Positions 1 through 7,642 of a stretch of 21,974 nucleotides of DNA are shown here, piece after piece (the first letter of the stretch is position 1; each line of letters opens with the position of its first letter). The position numbers and the translations under genes are program-made. The DNA is from an uncultured Clostridia bacterium (GTDB taxonomy: Bacteria; Bacillota; Clostridia; Christensenellales; CAG-314). The notes beneath the pieces were generated by a model. That model saw only the letters and a program-made list of their open reading frames with translations. It was not told where the DNA came from and made no database searches. The DNA lies in contig CAKRAM010000153.1 in assembly GCA_934294965.1 (NCBI GenBank), forward strand, positions 1 to 21,974. Direction: 5' to 3'.

Positions 1-1575
1 CAGCAGCACCACAACTACAAGCGCAACGCAAAGATAAACTATCACGTCCCCTATCATGAACGTTCTTTGTGTTTTGAAGTCCACCTTTTGAACGGTTTTT
101 TTGCGCCAAAATGCAAACGCCACACAGGCCACAACCGCCAAAACCGAAAGAACGATTGCAATCACAATGCCGACGGTTTTGCCGCTCCAAGCCTGTTTTA
201 CGCCCGCGGAAGGCAAATATTCAAAGCCGCCGTTCGTGCGAGAAAGCGCCAGCATATCTTTTTGAAAACTGCCGCCTTCCGAGATAATATCGTCCTCGGA
301 TACGGTTGTAAGCACCTGTTTTACTCCGCCGTCTGTCAAATAGGCAACGACAAGTTTGCCGCCTACCCCCTCGATAAAACTTGCAAATGAGGCTATTTCC
401 ACCGCCGACATCGTGCAAATCACAGTGGACAAACAGTCGCTTTTTGCGGCGGCAAAACTGCCTTTTGGAAGCAGCACCGTTGCCGATTCCGCACCGCCGG
501 TTACGGGTTTGCCCGTTTTGCAGTTCATAATATGCGTATACCGCGTGCCGTTTGTTACGTAGTTACGAACGTACAATCCGCTTGTGGAAATCGCCACGTC
601 GGATAGGTTTAGAGAAAGCAATGCTTGGGGATACGCCGCGTTATAGTCGTACGGGTCGATAAGTTCCGTTTTGAAACTAACGCCACCGACGTTTTTGCCC
701 AAAACCTGACTGCTGGTGCCTGTATCCACCAAAAATTCGTCGGTAACTTCCGATAGCATCTCCGCAATCAAATCGGCGCAGTAGCCTTTGGCAATTCCGC
801 CCAAATCCAACCATTGGGGATATTCAACGCCGTCCACAACGGCATTCGGCGCGGTTTTTACTATCGGATAGAGCGTTTTTCCGTCCGCTACCACCGCATT
901 GCTTTGCGCGTAGTCCGTGTTCACGTCAAAACGCAAAAACGCCTCGGCGGAAAAAGCCTTCACGAATTTATCCTGCGGCAGCGGATAGCCGCTTTGCGCA
1001 AATTCGTCCGACGATACCGCGCGATCGTACGCCAAGCCGAACCGACCTTCGGAGTACACCCGAGAGGAAAATCCCCACAAATCCACCAGCCTGTACGCCG
1101 CGGGATTGTACCGACCTTCGGTCAAGACGTACACCTCGGCTGCGATTTGCAACATTTTTAGCGTATGCTCGCCCACGTACACCGTTTCTCCGCTGTTTGC
1201 CGCGTTATATTTGCCAACGTCCGACGTGGCAGAATCGGTGTCGACAGCCGCCGAAACTTCCGTCAAAAGTGCGGCGATGCGGTCGAACAAATCCAAAACC
1301 GTGCTTTTTGTTTGCCGCTGCTCGTCGGAAAGCAAAGCGGAATCGAAATTAAAATCGATATTCCTGTTTTCAACCGAGTACACTTCCGCCGAGGAAAGTA
1401 TGCCGCTGTTTGCAAAAAAATAGCCGCTCATTTTTACACCGACGATACTGCCGTTTTGCGTTACCGTCGAAACGGAATAGGAACTTTCGGCGCAAGCAAA
1501 ATCGCCGCCGAGAAAAACTCCCGTCGCAAAAAAAGCAAAAACTATTACGGCTATGATTGCAAATATTTTTTTCAC
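1..1575 (-). CDS. ApbE-like FAD:protein FMN transferase with added membrane segments (partial, runs off the left edge)
   Basis: Reading from a GTG at 1575-1573, the frame stays open for 525 codons to base 1. Residues 1-20 form a hydrophobic export signal or anchor. ApbE-family hallmarks follow: a YNPAAYRLVDLWGF segment (156-169), the DLGGIAKGYCAD nucleotide-binding motif (257-268), STSGLYVR (330-337), a THIMNCKTGKP segment (347-357) and SDCLSTV (379-385), matching the family's metal/FAD region. ApbE proteins transfer FMN from FAD to a Thr/Ser of extracytoplasmic flavoproteins such as Rnf/Nqr subunits. Oddities are an N-terminal stretch of about 120 residues before the recognisable core, Leu where the STSG motif usually has Asp/Asn, and Asn-Cys where the His motif usually has Asp-Pro. 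After the catalytic domain come a transmembrane segment (about 467-489), basic residues, and a second hydrophobic segment at 509-525 cut by the window edge, perhaps the start of a NusG_II-like domain. The start has no Shine-Dalgarno; see the promoter entry. Confidence 0.82.
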   Translation of the reverse strand, partial: MKKIFAIIAVIVFAFFATGVFLGGDFACAESSYSVSTVTQNGSIVGVKMSGYFFANSGILSSAEVYSVENRNIDFNFDSALLSDEQRQTKSTVLDLFDRIAALLTEVSAAVDTDSATSDVGKYNAANSGETVYVGEHTLKMLQIAAEVYVLTEGRYNPAAYRLVDLWGFSSRVYSEGRFGLAYDRAVSSDEFAQSGYPLPQDKFVKAFSAEAFLRFDVNTDYAQSNAVVADGKTLYPIVKTAPNAVVDGVEYPQWLDLGGIAKGYCADLIAEMLSEVTDEFLVDTGTSSQVLGKNVGGVSFKTELIDPYDYNAAYPQALLSLNLSDVAISTSGLYVRNYVTNGTRYTHIMNCKTGKPVTGGAESATVLLPKGSFAAAKSDCLSTVICTMSAVEIASFASFIEGVGGKLVVAYLTDGGVKQVLTTVSEDDIISEGGSFQKDMLALSRTNGGFEYLPSAGVKQAWSGKTVGIVIAIVLSVLAVVACVAFAFWRKKTVQKVDFKTQRTFMIGDVIVYLCVALVVVVLL

Positions 1576-1581
1576 TCTGTA

Positions 1582-1610
1582 ATTGTAGCATTATGACGGA
1601 TTTTTTGCAA
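1582..1610 (-). promoter_or_regulatory. Promoter for the ApbE-like gene, predicted leaderless
   Basis: Minus-strand TTGCAA (1610-1605), a 17-nt spacer and TACAAT (1587-1582). With the usual 6-nt discriminator, +1 is position 1575, the G of the GTG start. There is no room for a ribosome binding site, so a leaderless mRNA is inferred. Confidence 0.6.
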
Positions 1611-1689
1611 CACTTGCGCGCAATATGCCGTGTGTAGGCGCGTCAAAACAAATTACCCCAAAAATATTTGAAAATTTGCGGCAAATCAA

Positions 1690-1718
1690 TTGACAAAACC
1701 CACACCGTAATATACAAT
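1690..1718 (+). promoter_or_regulatory. Promoter for tRNA-Leu(AAG)
   Basis: Perfect -35 TTGACA (1690-1695), 17-nt spacer, -10 TACAAT (1713-1718). Predicted +1 is near 1725, five bases before the mature tRNA 5' end, so it drives the tRNA directly. It is divergent from the ApbE-like gene's promoter. Confidence 0.8.
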
Positions 1719-1729
1719 GTCTAGGCAAT

Positions 1730-1812
1730 GCGAGATTGGCGGAATCGGCAGACGCGCACGTTTAAGGGGCGTGTGGGAGACCGTGTGAGTTCAAGTCTCA
1801 CATCTCGCACCA
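1730..1812 (+). tRNA. tRNA-Leu, anticodon AAG
   Basis: An 83-nt class II tRNA with encoded CCA (1810-1812). The acceptor stem GCGAGAT pairs with ATCTCGC, the discriminator is A (1809) as LeuRS needs, and the D-arm GGCGGAATCGGCAGAC is typical of tRNA-Leu. The anticodon stem CACGT/GCGTG encloses the loop TTAAGGG, giving anticodon AAG. The variable arm is short, and the T-arm is GTGAG-TTCAAGT-CTCAC. Position 34 is an encoded A, so the tRNA is expected to be deaminated to inosine by a TadA-type enzyme in order to read CUU and CUC (inference from known wobble rules). Confidence 0.93.
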
Positions 1813-1816
1813 AACT

Positions 1817-1846
1817 GCGACGCTCAAGAGAGCGTCGCTTTGTGTT
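1817..1846 (+). terminator. Intrinsic terminator after tRNA-Leu(AAG)
   Basis: Perfect 9-bp stem GCGACGCTC / GAGCGTCGC with loop AAGA, followed by TTTGTGTT. It starts four bases after the tRNA CCA end. Confidence 0.75.
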
Positions 1847-2322
1847 ACCCATCCGTAGTTAAGCACCACAATCAAGCGCAAGCGTTGCATCACTCCGCCA
1901 TTTCGGCGCGCCAGCCTGCGTTGATTTGTCAACGGAAAGGACATTTTTCAGGCGTAGGAGCAATTTGACGGCTACAAACAAAATACCCGCAGCGAAAAAC
2001 TGTTCGTTGCGGGTATTATTTTGTTTATTTTCGTTTAGATTTTTTCACAAACGGGTACAGGTTTACTATTTTTTTTGCATTCGTTCGGCTATCCACAAAC
2101 AGAATAAGTTTTTCACGCAAGACGGTTAAAGCTTTTTGACGATTATCTTCGCCTCAACGAGCGCCTTTTGGCATGCTTGTGCAGCACCCGAACCAATCAA
2201 CCGCCATTTTTTCAAGTAAATGTGCGCGTTCCCTCAAAAGCAATCCTTGTGGGCAAAAACATAAAACATTGCCGTTTTGCTCCGCTTACCGCGCAAACCG
2301 TCGTTTCGGCGCGCTCATACAA
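1847..2322. other. Non-coding intergenic stretch with a bidirectional terminator-like hairpin
   Basis: No convincing gene. The main element is a 15-bp stem (1982-1996 paired with 2003-2017, one G-T pair, loop AAACTG). It is followed by ATTTTGTTT on the plus strand and by TTTGTTTG on the minus strand, so it could terminate transcripts from either side. A small hairpin CGTTGA-TTTG-TCAACG lies at about 1920-1935. No promoter or ORF that would explain the terminator is clear. Confidence 0.5.
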
Positions 2323-2351
2323 TTGCCATTGCAAAAAAAATATGGTAAACT
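2323..2351 (+). promoter_or_regulatory. Promoter for the HAD phosphatase operon, predicted leaderless
   Basis: TTGCCA (2323-2328), 17-nt spacer, TAAACT (2346-2351). Standard spacing puts +1 at 2358, the A of the gene's ATG. No Shine-Dalgarno sequence precedes the ATG. Confidence 0.5.
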
Positions 2352-2357
2352 TGTTCT

Positions 2358-3023
2358 ATGAAAAGATGTTGTGAAGCAAGGCTGCCGTCGGCTTGCATTT
2401 TCGATTTTGACGGCGTTATTATGGACAGCGAAAAATACCACCACCTCGGCTGGAAGAAAGTCGCCGCCGATTTAGGCGTTGATTTTACCTACGAAGAATA
2501 CGGTCCGTACAAAAGCGCGGGACGGCGTGTGCTTATTCCGTACCTACTGAAAAAAGCAGGTAAACCCTTTACCGAAGAGGAGTTTCAACGGCTTAACAAG
2601 TTGAGAGTGGACTCTATGGATACGGAAATTTTGAAAGTATCCGAAGAGGATTTGCTTCCGGGCATTATCGACTTTATCAAAATGATAAAAAGCCACGGAA
2701 TAAAAACCGGCGTGGCTTCGGCAAGCACGCACAGCAGGGAGGTTGCAACGCGCTTCGGCTTGTTGCCGCTGTTTGACGTGTTTGTGGACGGAAATCAAAA
2801 TTTGCCGCATAAACCCTCGCCTGATATATTTTTGTATGCGGCCAAACTTTTGAACGTTGATCCTACCGACTGCGTTGGCTTTGAGGACAGCATAAACGGC
2901 ATTTTGGCAATAAAAGCCGCCGGTATGAAGTGCATCGGCGTGCAATCCCACTTTTGCGACAAACAGGACGTCACGATTGACACTTACGTGGGACAAACTT
3001 TGGACCTAATAAAACTACACTAA
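2358..3023 (+). CDS. HAD-superfamily phosphatase, beta-phosphoglucomutase-like
   Basis: 221 residues, the usual size for this subfamily. Motif I is DFDGVIMDS (16-24), with nucleophile Asp16 and acid/base Asp18; motif II is Ser121 in GVASAST; motif III is Lys152 in HKPSPDIF; motif IV is GFEDSINGI with Glu176-Asp177. A helical cap lies between motifs I and II, and its YHHLGWKKVAADLGVDF segment resembles the cap of beta-phosphoglucomutases. These facts support a cytoplasmic Mg2+-dependent sugar-phosphate phosphatase or mutase. The substrate cannot be told, because many PgmB-like proteins are general phosphatases. The ATG at 2358 is the only plausible start upstream of motif I. The membrane-protein gene starts 13 nt after the stop, so the two are probably co-transcribed. 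Confidence 0.85.
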   Translation: MKRCCEARLPSACIFDFDGVIMDSEKYHHLGWKKVAADLGVDFTYEEYGPYKSAGRRVLIPYLLKKAGKPFTEEEFQRLNKLRVDSMDTEILKVSEEDLLPGIIDFIKMIKSHGIKTGVASASTHSREVATRFGLLPLFDVFVDGNQNLPHKPSPDIFLYAAKLLNVDPTDCVGFEDSINGILAIKAAGMKCIGVQSHFCDKQDVTIDTYVGQTLDLIKLH

Positions 3024-3036
3024 TCGGAGAAAAACA

Positions 3037-4353
3037 ATGGATAATCAATTTGCCGTCCCAAACCCGACACGGCAAAAATTTAAGGCTGCAGCAGTAATTT
3101 TGATAGTTGTAGCCATTCTGTTTGCAATATTCGCCTATCTTATTTACGACGTGCGCGACAAAAATCTTAACGGAAAAACTACTACGTCCACAGGCGTAGT
3201 TTCGGTGAGCGGCGACGATCAAAACCTGTACTTGACGCTGGACAACGGCGAAATTTTTTCCACGGCGACACTATCGACCTACTACTCCGCGACGGAAGGC
3301 AAAAGTTCGGAAGAATTTTGCAATTTGATAAAAAGCCTTGACAGCAAAACAATCACAATAACCTACCCTGCGGACAATGTTTCTTCTTCCAACATTTGGG
3401 TGCTTGGGTTGGCTTGCGGCGAAAACGTTTTGTTCGACGCGGAAAAAGTTTTGGTTTTCAAACAGGCGGAAAACAAAAACGTTACTTCGTTTTTCGTTAT
3501 TGCCGCATCGGTAGCAGCCGCAAGCGCAGTGGCGTGCTTTGTGGTATGCATCTACCTTGAGCCGCTGAAACTGTATTCTCTTGCGGAAAAATTTGCCGAA
3601 TTTTTTGCTTGCAGACAACCGGATTTGCCGATAAGAAAAAAAGCAACGTTGCTTTCCCTTGTGCCGCTGTTTGCGTTTTTGCTGACTGCGATTGCCGGGG
3701 CGATTACGGCGGAGTTGCAACTTAAAACAGCAACGATTGCGCTACTCGCATGTTCGGCAGTTCTGTTTGCGGGCGGCATAATTGCGGTTATACTCACCAA
3801 CAAGCGCCTAAAAACGTTGTCGATAGAATTTTACGCACAAAACTACCCGTTTGACCTGTTTGACGTATCGCATATGTCAATAAAGAAGCAACTGAAACAA
3901 CAGTTACAACAAGAACTTGACGAAGAACGCCGCAAATATCCCGACAGGTACGCCGACGGCGGAAACGGATTCGATTGCGACTTTACAGAAAGCGGACTGG
4001 CGTTGTACGTTATAGACGAATTTTACGTCAACGACCAAACTCAAAACGTTTTTGAAGAGGAAACTGCCTTGTCGGAACAAACTCCGCTTGTGGTTTTGCC
4101 CTACGACCAACTCAACTTTGAGGCGTTGCCGTTTTTCGGCAAAGACAAACGTCCGCTTACGATAGTTGTAAAAAGCCGCTTGAATCCCGACGCAGCATAC
4201 CCGGAAGAATTGGTAAACGATTTGCATTTTCTTTTTGATTCAAACCTGCTACACACGCTTCAAAAGTACGGCGTAAAGGTGGAAAATCTTGACGAGATTT
4301 TGGCCGGCAAAAAAGAACTTATGCTTGCCGGTGCGGACAAAAAACGCAAATAG
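3037..4353 (+). CDS. Uncharacterised multi-pass membrane protein
   Basis: 438 residues starting with ATG after the ribosome site CGGAGAAAAACA, 13 nt downstream of the phosphatase gene. Hydrophobic segments lie at about 18-38, 149-171, 205-225 and 231-252. Between the first two is a likely extracytoplasmic domain of about 110 residues rich in Thr/Ser and beta-strand patterns. After the fourth segment comes a soluble, charged C-terminal domain (about 260-438) containing KKQLKQQLQQELDEERR, probably coiled coil, and a Lys-rich tail. No family is recognised. The co-transcribed HAD phosphatase gives only weak context, and no function is proposed. Confidence 0.8.
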   Translation: MDNQFAVPNPTRQKFKAAAVILIVVAILFAIFAYLIYDVRDKNLNGKTTTSTGVVSVSGDDQNLYLTLDNGEIFSTATLSTYYSATEGKSSEEFCNLIKSLDSKTITITYPADNVSSSNIWVLGLACGENVLFDAEKVLVFKQAENKNVTSFFVIAASVAAASAVACFVVCIYLEPLKLYSLAEKFAEFFACRQPDLPIRKKATLLSLVPLFAFLLTAIAGAITAELQLKTATIALLACSAVLFAGGIIAVILTNKRLKTLSIEFYAQNYPFDLFDVSHMSIKKQLKQQLQQELDEERRKYPDRYADGGNGFDCDFTESGLALYVIDEFYVNDQTQNVFEEETALSEQTPLVVLPYDQLNFEALPFFGKDKRPLTIVVKSRLNPDAAYPEELVNDLHFLFDSNLLHTLQKYGVKVENLDEILAGKKELMLAGADKKRK

Positions 4354-4791
4354 ACAACACGTGCGATTACGCCTAATACCGATTGAACAACCTGTTTGTT
4401 ACTCCCCAATGCAATACTGTAAATGTTTTGGGAAGTGTACAACTTGACGTTTTTATCGGTCGAAACAGCGCCCGTCCGAGTTTTAGCCAAAACAAACTTC
4501 CTGCGTTTTGGATGATACGGTCAAGCCGAGAACGGCGCAAATGCGATTGAACAATCTATAACATTTTAATACTTTATGCTTTTTCCGAATCCGACGTAAG
4601 TTTACGTCGGATTTTTTACGTTTTTCGTGCGCCGTTACGTCTTGTTTTGCCAAACAAGGCGACGTTTGATTGACGATTGCGCCGTTTTTCGACAATCGTT
4701 TACGGTTTGTTGCAACCGTGCGACCTCCTTTGGTGTGTAAAAAACGCGCAAAAGGGCAACAATATCACAAAGATTTGCCCGAGAGGTTACC
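4354..4791 (+). other. Intergenic region with a strong terminator and leader hairpins
   Basis: An 11-bp perfect stem (4588-4598 with 4603-4613, loop AGTT) is followed by TTTTTT and is the probable terminator of the upstream operon. An 11-nt direct repeat CGATTGAACAA occurs near 4380 and 4542. Further on are hairpins CTTGTTT/AAACAAG (about 4641-4659), CGGTT/AACCG (about 4705-4720), and GGGCAA/TTGCCC directly before the next gene's ribosome site GAGAGG. No clear promoter for the next gene was found. Confidence 0.5.
4588..4618 (+). terminator. Intrinsic terminator
   Basis: Perfect 11-bp inverted repeat AATCCGACGTA / TACGTCGGATT with a 4-nt loop, then a T6 run. It lies about 235 nt after the stop of the membrane-protein gene and is the only strong terminator before the next gene. 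Confidence 0.8.
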
Positions 4792-7410
4792 ATGAACGTA
4801 CTTAACTACTTACAAACCAACATAAAATGGCACGTCCACAAAAATCAGTTTGCCGATTTGCACTGTTTGCCCACCACCGAAGACCAACTTTTTAGCCAAC
4901 TGGAGCGACTTGCGGGTAACTACTATCCGCAACGCAAACCCATAGACACGTTGATGACGGAGTTTTGCCTGAACCAAGTTGCGTTGACCAAAGCCAAAAC
5001 GCCCCAAATGAAAGCCGCACTATGCTATTTTGACGGCTTTTGGCAGGAGTTTTTGCGCATAAAACGCATATTCGGCAAAAAACATATGCTGTTTCCGTGC
5101 AACACGTCCACCCGAGTGGAAGACATTGCAACGCTTATTGCTCGTTGTACGCAGTTTGCCGCATCCGAGCAGCAACTTAGCCGCGCTACGGCACGTGCCG
5201 AAGAACTGTTTGACCTTACCGAACGAGAAAAAGAATACCTGCCCGACGTTATTGCGCTTTGCCGCATAAAACTGTATTGTTGCCTTATGGAAGAAACTGC
5301 CGGCGGCAGTCGCAAAGCAGAAACGAACCTAGCGAAAATGCTACGTCCCGAGCCGCTTAAAAGCCCGTATTGCGCCAACAAAACGTACTCTCGCGCGCCG
5401 TATTCCTCGGCAAATTTGCTGGCGCAAGTGGACTGTTTGGGCAACTCGGCAGTACGTTTTAACGACGTGGTTTCTCCCGCTATGCCCAAACTTTACGTTT
5501 ATCGCAACGGAAGGAACGTTTTTGACACCTTTTGCAACAGTCGATTTGGAGTTTACACCGCGGATTTTCACTCGCAAACGCCCTCTTGCAAAACCGAAAT
5601 GCAGTACTTTGCGGAAAAGGGCAGGGAAGTTCGCAAATACAAAATAACAAACCTTTGCAAAAAGAAGATGACTTATTGCTGCCAAGTAGTATCCGACGCA
5701 AAAGAGGCAAAAAGCGAGTTTTTTGCCTGTTCGGGAGTGCGATGCATTGCCTTCGAGAACTTTTACGCCGCATTTTGCATTGTGGAGGACGGCAAGATTT
5801 CTTCGCCGACAAACGAGGCGGACTGCCTTTGTTTGAACCTTTCCGTGTCTGCGGGCGGCACAAAATGCTTTGACCTTGTGTGCCTGTACGCCACCGACGT
5901 GCCGAGCCTAGCCAATATGCTGGACGAATTGAACGTTTTCGGCGCGACGGCTTGCCCGTTTCTCTGCGACAGACCTGCCGACTACTCGGAAAATACCGAC
6001 AGGCAACTGACATTGACGCCCTACGGCCACACCGGACGAAAATACGAGCAGAAACAATCCGACCGCATTTGCTTTTCCTACCAAATCGGCAACGCCGACC
6101 TATCCACTTTTGTGGACAACGGCGGAAGGTGCGCAACGCTTATAAAGGGATTTGCCTTTGGCGTGGGAGGAGAAAAAATCTACTCCGTATCGGGCGGAAT
6201 GCTGAACTCTCTTTTTGACGGAAAGTACTCGTTTTGCGGAGACGTGCTGACTTATTCGTCACCCAAAGCCACACTGTCGGTTGCGCACGGAGAAAACAAA
6301 ACGTACAAAATAAACTACTCCGCGCCGGCCAAAACTCTGTTTTATTTTCCGTTCGAACACGCGGCGAAAATTACGAAAAACGGCAACGACTTTTGTGTTT
6401 CCGACGGCGAACGAACGTACAAAATTTCCTTTTGGGGCAAAATTGACGGGTTTACCACAGACATTTTGGAGTGCAACGAAAAACGCCTACGCTACAAACT
6501 TAGCGGCAACACAAGCGGAACAAATTGTTTGGCGGTATGCACCTCTGCCGCAACGCAAACGGTTGCCGTAATTTCCGTTTGTCCGTCCGTGCCTAAACCT
6601 ACGCCGCTGATTACCGACAGCCTTATATCCACCTACCTTAACTACGTAAACAATAAAAGCGTGTTTTGCCTAACCAACAAACTTAAACGCCTGAACGCCC
6701 TCACGCTTGCCGCCATATGCTACACCAATCCGCAATTTGTGAGGCAGTACTTGCAAAAACTGTTTGACGGCTACGTTCCGCAGTACTACGACGCGCAAGG
6801 GAAATTCCACACCGCAACCGACAGCCTTGCCCTGCCGCTTGCCACGGCTTACTACGCCAACCTTGCAGCCGACAAAAGTTTCCCGAAACCTGAACACGTG
6901 AAGTTTGCGTTGGATACCCTGCTTACCGCCGAATATACCGGCAAAGCGGTGTGTGTGCAGGCTTTGGCGCTGAAAAAAATTCTTCCGATTGCGGCAAACG
7001 ACAAAGTTGCGGTGCTAATTAAACTGGACAAACTTAAAAAACAAATCGCTTCGGACGTGTCGCTTTTTGCCTATGCGCAGGCGATTGGCGCGTTGCCGCT
7101 TTTGCACCCGTCCAAGGCAAGGCTAAAAGACCTTTGCAATGCCAACGACGTGCCGAAAAACTGGTACTACGTTTCTCAACTGGAAAACATCTACGGCCTT
7201 TCGGTTTGCAAAAACAGGCTGAACGTTATTCCCACCACCGCCGAAAACGCTTTGGACGGTTTTGTTTTGACGATAGGCGGCAAAAAAATAGAAACGTCCT
7301 TTGCAAAAGCCTCGGCGCAAAGCATGACGCTTAACGGAGTGACTTGTTTTCAGTCCTTTTCTACCGATTCGCTTAAAAACGCCCAAAATACTTTGATTGT
7401 AAGATACTGA
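4792..7410 (+). CDS. GH94 / cyclic-glucan phosphorylase-like protein, probably catalytically degenerate
   Basis: 872 residues, no signal peptide or clear membrane segment, so probably cytoplasmic. The ribosome site GAGAGG sits 5 nt before the ATG. The layout resembles the glycoside hydrolase 94 / NdvB-type fold. An N-terminal helical part contains LTEREKEYLPDVIALCRIK (about 151-169). A beta-rich part has EVRKYKITNLCKKKMTYCC, like the family's segment on inter-domain strands. A second beta-rich part contains DNGGRCATLIKGFAFG. The C-terminal helical repeats include TATDSLALPLATAYY, resembling the SDD-LWLP segment of GH94 barrels, and the protein ends in a small beta domain. The catalytic DWNDGM-type motif of GH94 was not found and the barrel is much shorter than normal. 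The protein is Cys-rich for a cytoplasmic enzyme. Glucan binding rather than phosphorolysis is possible, but this is inference and the family call is tentative. Confidence 0.5.
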   Translation: MNVLNYLQTNIKWHVHKNQFADLHCLPTTEDQLFSQLERLAGNYYPQRKPIDTLMTEFCLNQVALTKAKTPQMKAALCYFDGFWQEFLRIKRIFGKKHMLFPCNTSTRVEDIATLIARCTQFAASEQQLSRATARAEELFDLTEREKEYLPDVIALCRIKLYCCLMEETAGGSRKAETNLAKMLRPEPLKSPYCANKTYSRAPYSSANLLAQVDCLGNSAVRFNDVVSPAMPKLYVYRNGRNVFDTFCNSRFGVYTADFHSQTPSCKTEMQYFAEKGREVRKYKITNLCKKKMTYCCQVVSDAKEAKSEFFACSGVRCIAFENFYAAFCIVEDGKISSPTNEADCLCLNLSVSAGGTKCFDLVCLYATDVPSLANMLDELNVFGATACPFLCDRPADYSENTDRQLTLTPYGHTGRKYEQKQSDRICFSYQIGNADLSTFVDNGGRCATLIKGFAFGVGGEKIYSVSGGMLNSLFDGKYSFCGDVLTYSSPKATLSVAHGENKTYKINYSAPAKTLFYFPFEHAAKITKNGNDFCVSDGERTYKISFWGKIDGFTTDILECNEKRLRYKLSGNTSGTNCLAVCTSAATQTVAVISVCPSVPKPTPLITDSLISTYLNYVNNKSVFCLTNKLKRLNALTLAAICYTNPQFVRQYLQKLFDGYVPQYYDAQGKFHTATDSLALPLATAYYANLAADKSFPKPEHVKFALDTLLTAEYTGKAVCVQALALKKILPIAANDKVAVLIKLDKLKKQIASDVSLFAYAQAIGALPLLHPSKARLKDLCNANDVPKNWYYVSQLENIYGLSVCKNRLNVIPTTAENALDGFVLTIGGKKIETSFAKASAQSMTLNGVTCFQSFSTDSLKNAQNTLIVRY

Positions 7411-7429
7411 CCAAATTGTGCCCAATCGA

Positions 7430-7458
7430 TTTACAACAGACCGTTTTTGCGATACAAT
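7430..7458 (+). promoter_or_regulatory. Promoter for the FolT-like gene
   Basis: TTTACA (7430-7435), 17-nt spacer, TACAAT (7453-7458). Predicted +1 is 7465, which leaves a 178-nt untranslated leader. Confidence 0.65.
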
Positions 7459-7464
7459 GTTATT

Positions 7465-7642
7465 GCAAAATTGTTTGCGCGCGTAAAGTGCCGTACCTCG
7501 GAAAAGTACGGACGAAAGAACTCATTTGCCCTGCGGTGCGCAAACCGGTCCGTTGCAACGATTGGAAAAGTTTCATTTGCTTTTCGGCGAGAGATATTTT
7601 ACCTCTTCGGACTGCTTTTGCAATTGCAAAAGGAGTTTTTTT
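7465..7642 (+). promoter_or_regulatory. Structured 5' leader, candidate riboswitch controlling the FolT-like transporter
   Basis: Stems visible by eye: GTTTGCGC (7473-7480) with GCGCAAAC (7538-7545), enclosing CCGTAC/GTACGG (7491-7496 with 7506-7511); a CCGGT...ATTGG hairpin around CGTTGCAACG (7551-7560); AAAAG/CTTTT near 7566-7584; CGA-GAG/CTC-TCG near 7588-7609. Last comes the 16-nt palindrome TTTTGCAATTGCAAAA (7615-7630), which runs into the ribosome site AGGAG at 7631. The leader's first bases GCAAAA (7465-7470) could pair with TTTTGC of that palindrome, giving alternative folds that expose or hide the ribosome site. It does not match the tetrahydrofolate, TPP, FMN or cobalamin riboswitch consensus as I remember them. 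Confidence 0.4.

Noticed and set aside
2126..2215. A 29-residue minus-strand peptide from TTG 2215 followed by the 1982-2017 hairpin
   Set aside because: It reads protein-like (SGAAQACQKALVEAKIIVKK) but has no well-placed ribosome site and no clear promoter.
4549..4590. TTGAAC-17-TACTTT as the promoter for the 872-residue protein
   Set aside because: A strong terminator follows directly at 4588-4618, so a transcript from it would stop at once.
7465..7642. A standard tetrahydrofolate, TPP or FMN riboswitch
   Set aside because: None of the conserved strings I know for these classes is present, although the structure is riboswitch-like.
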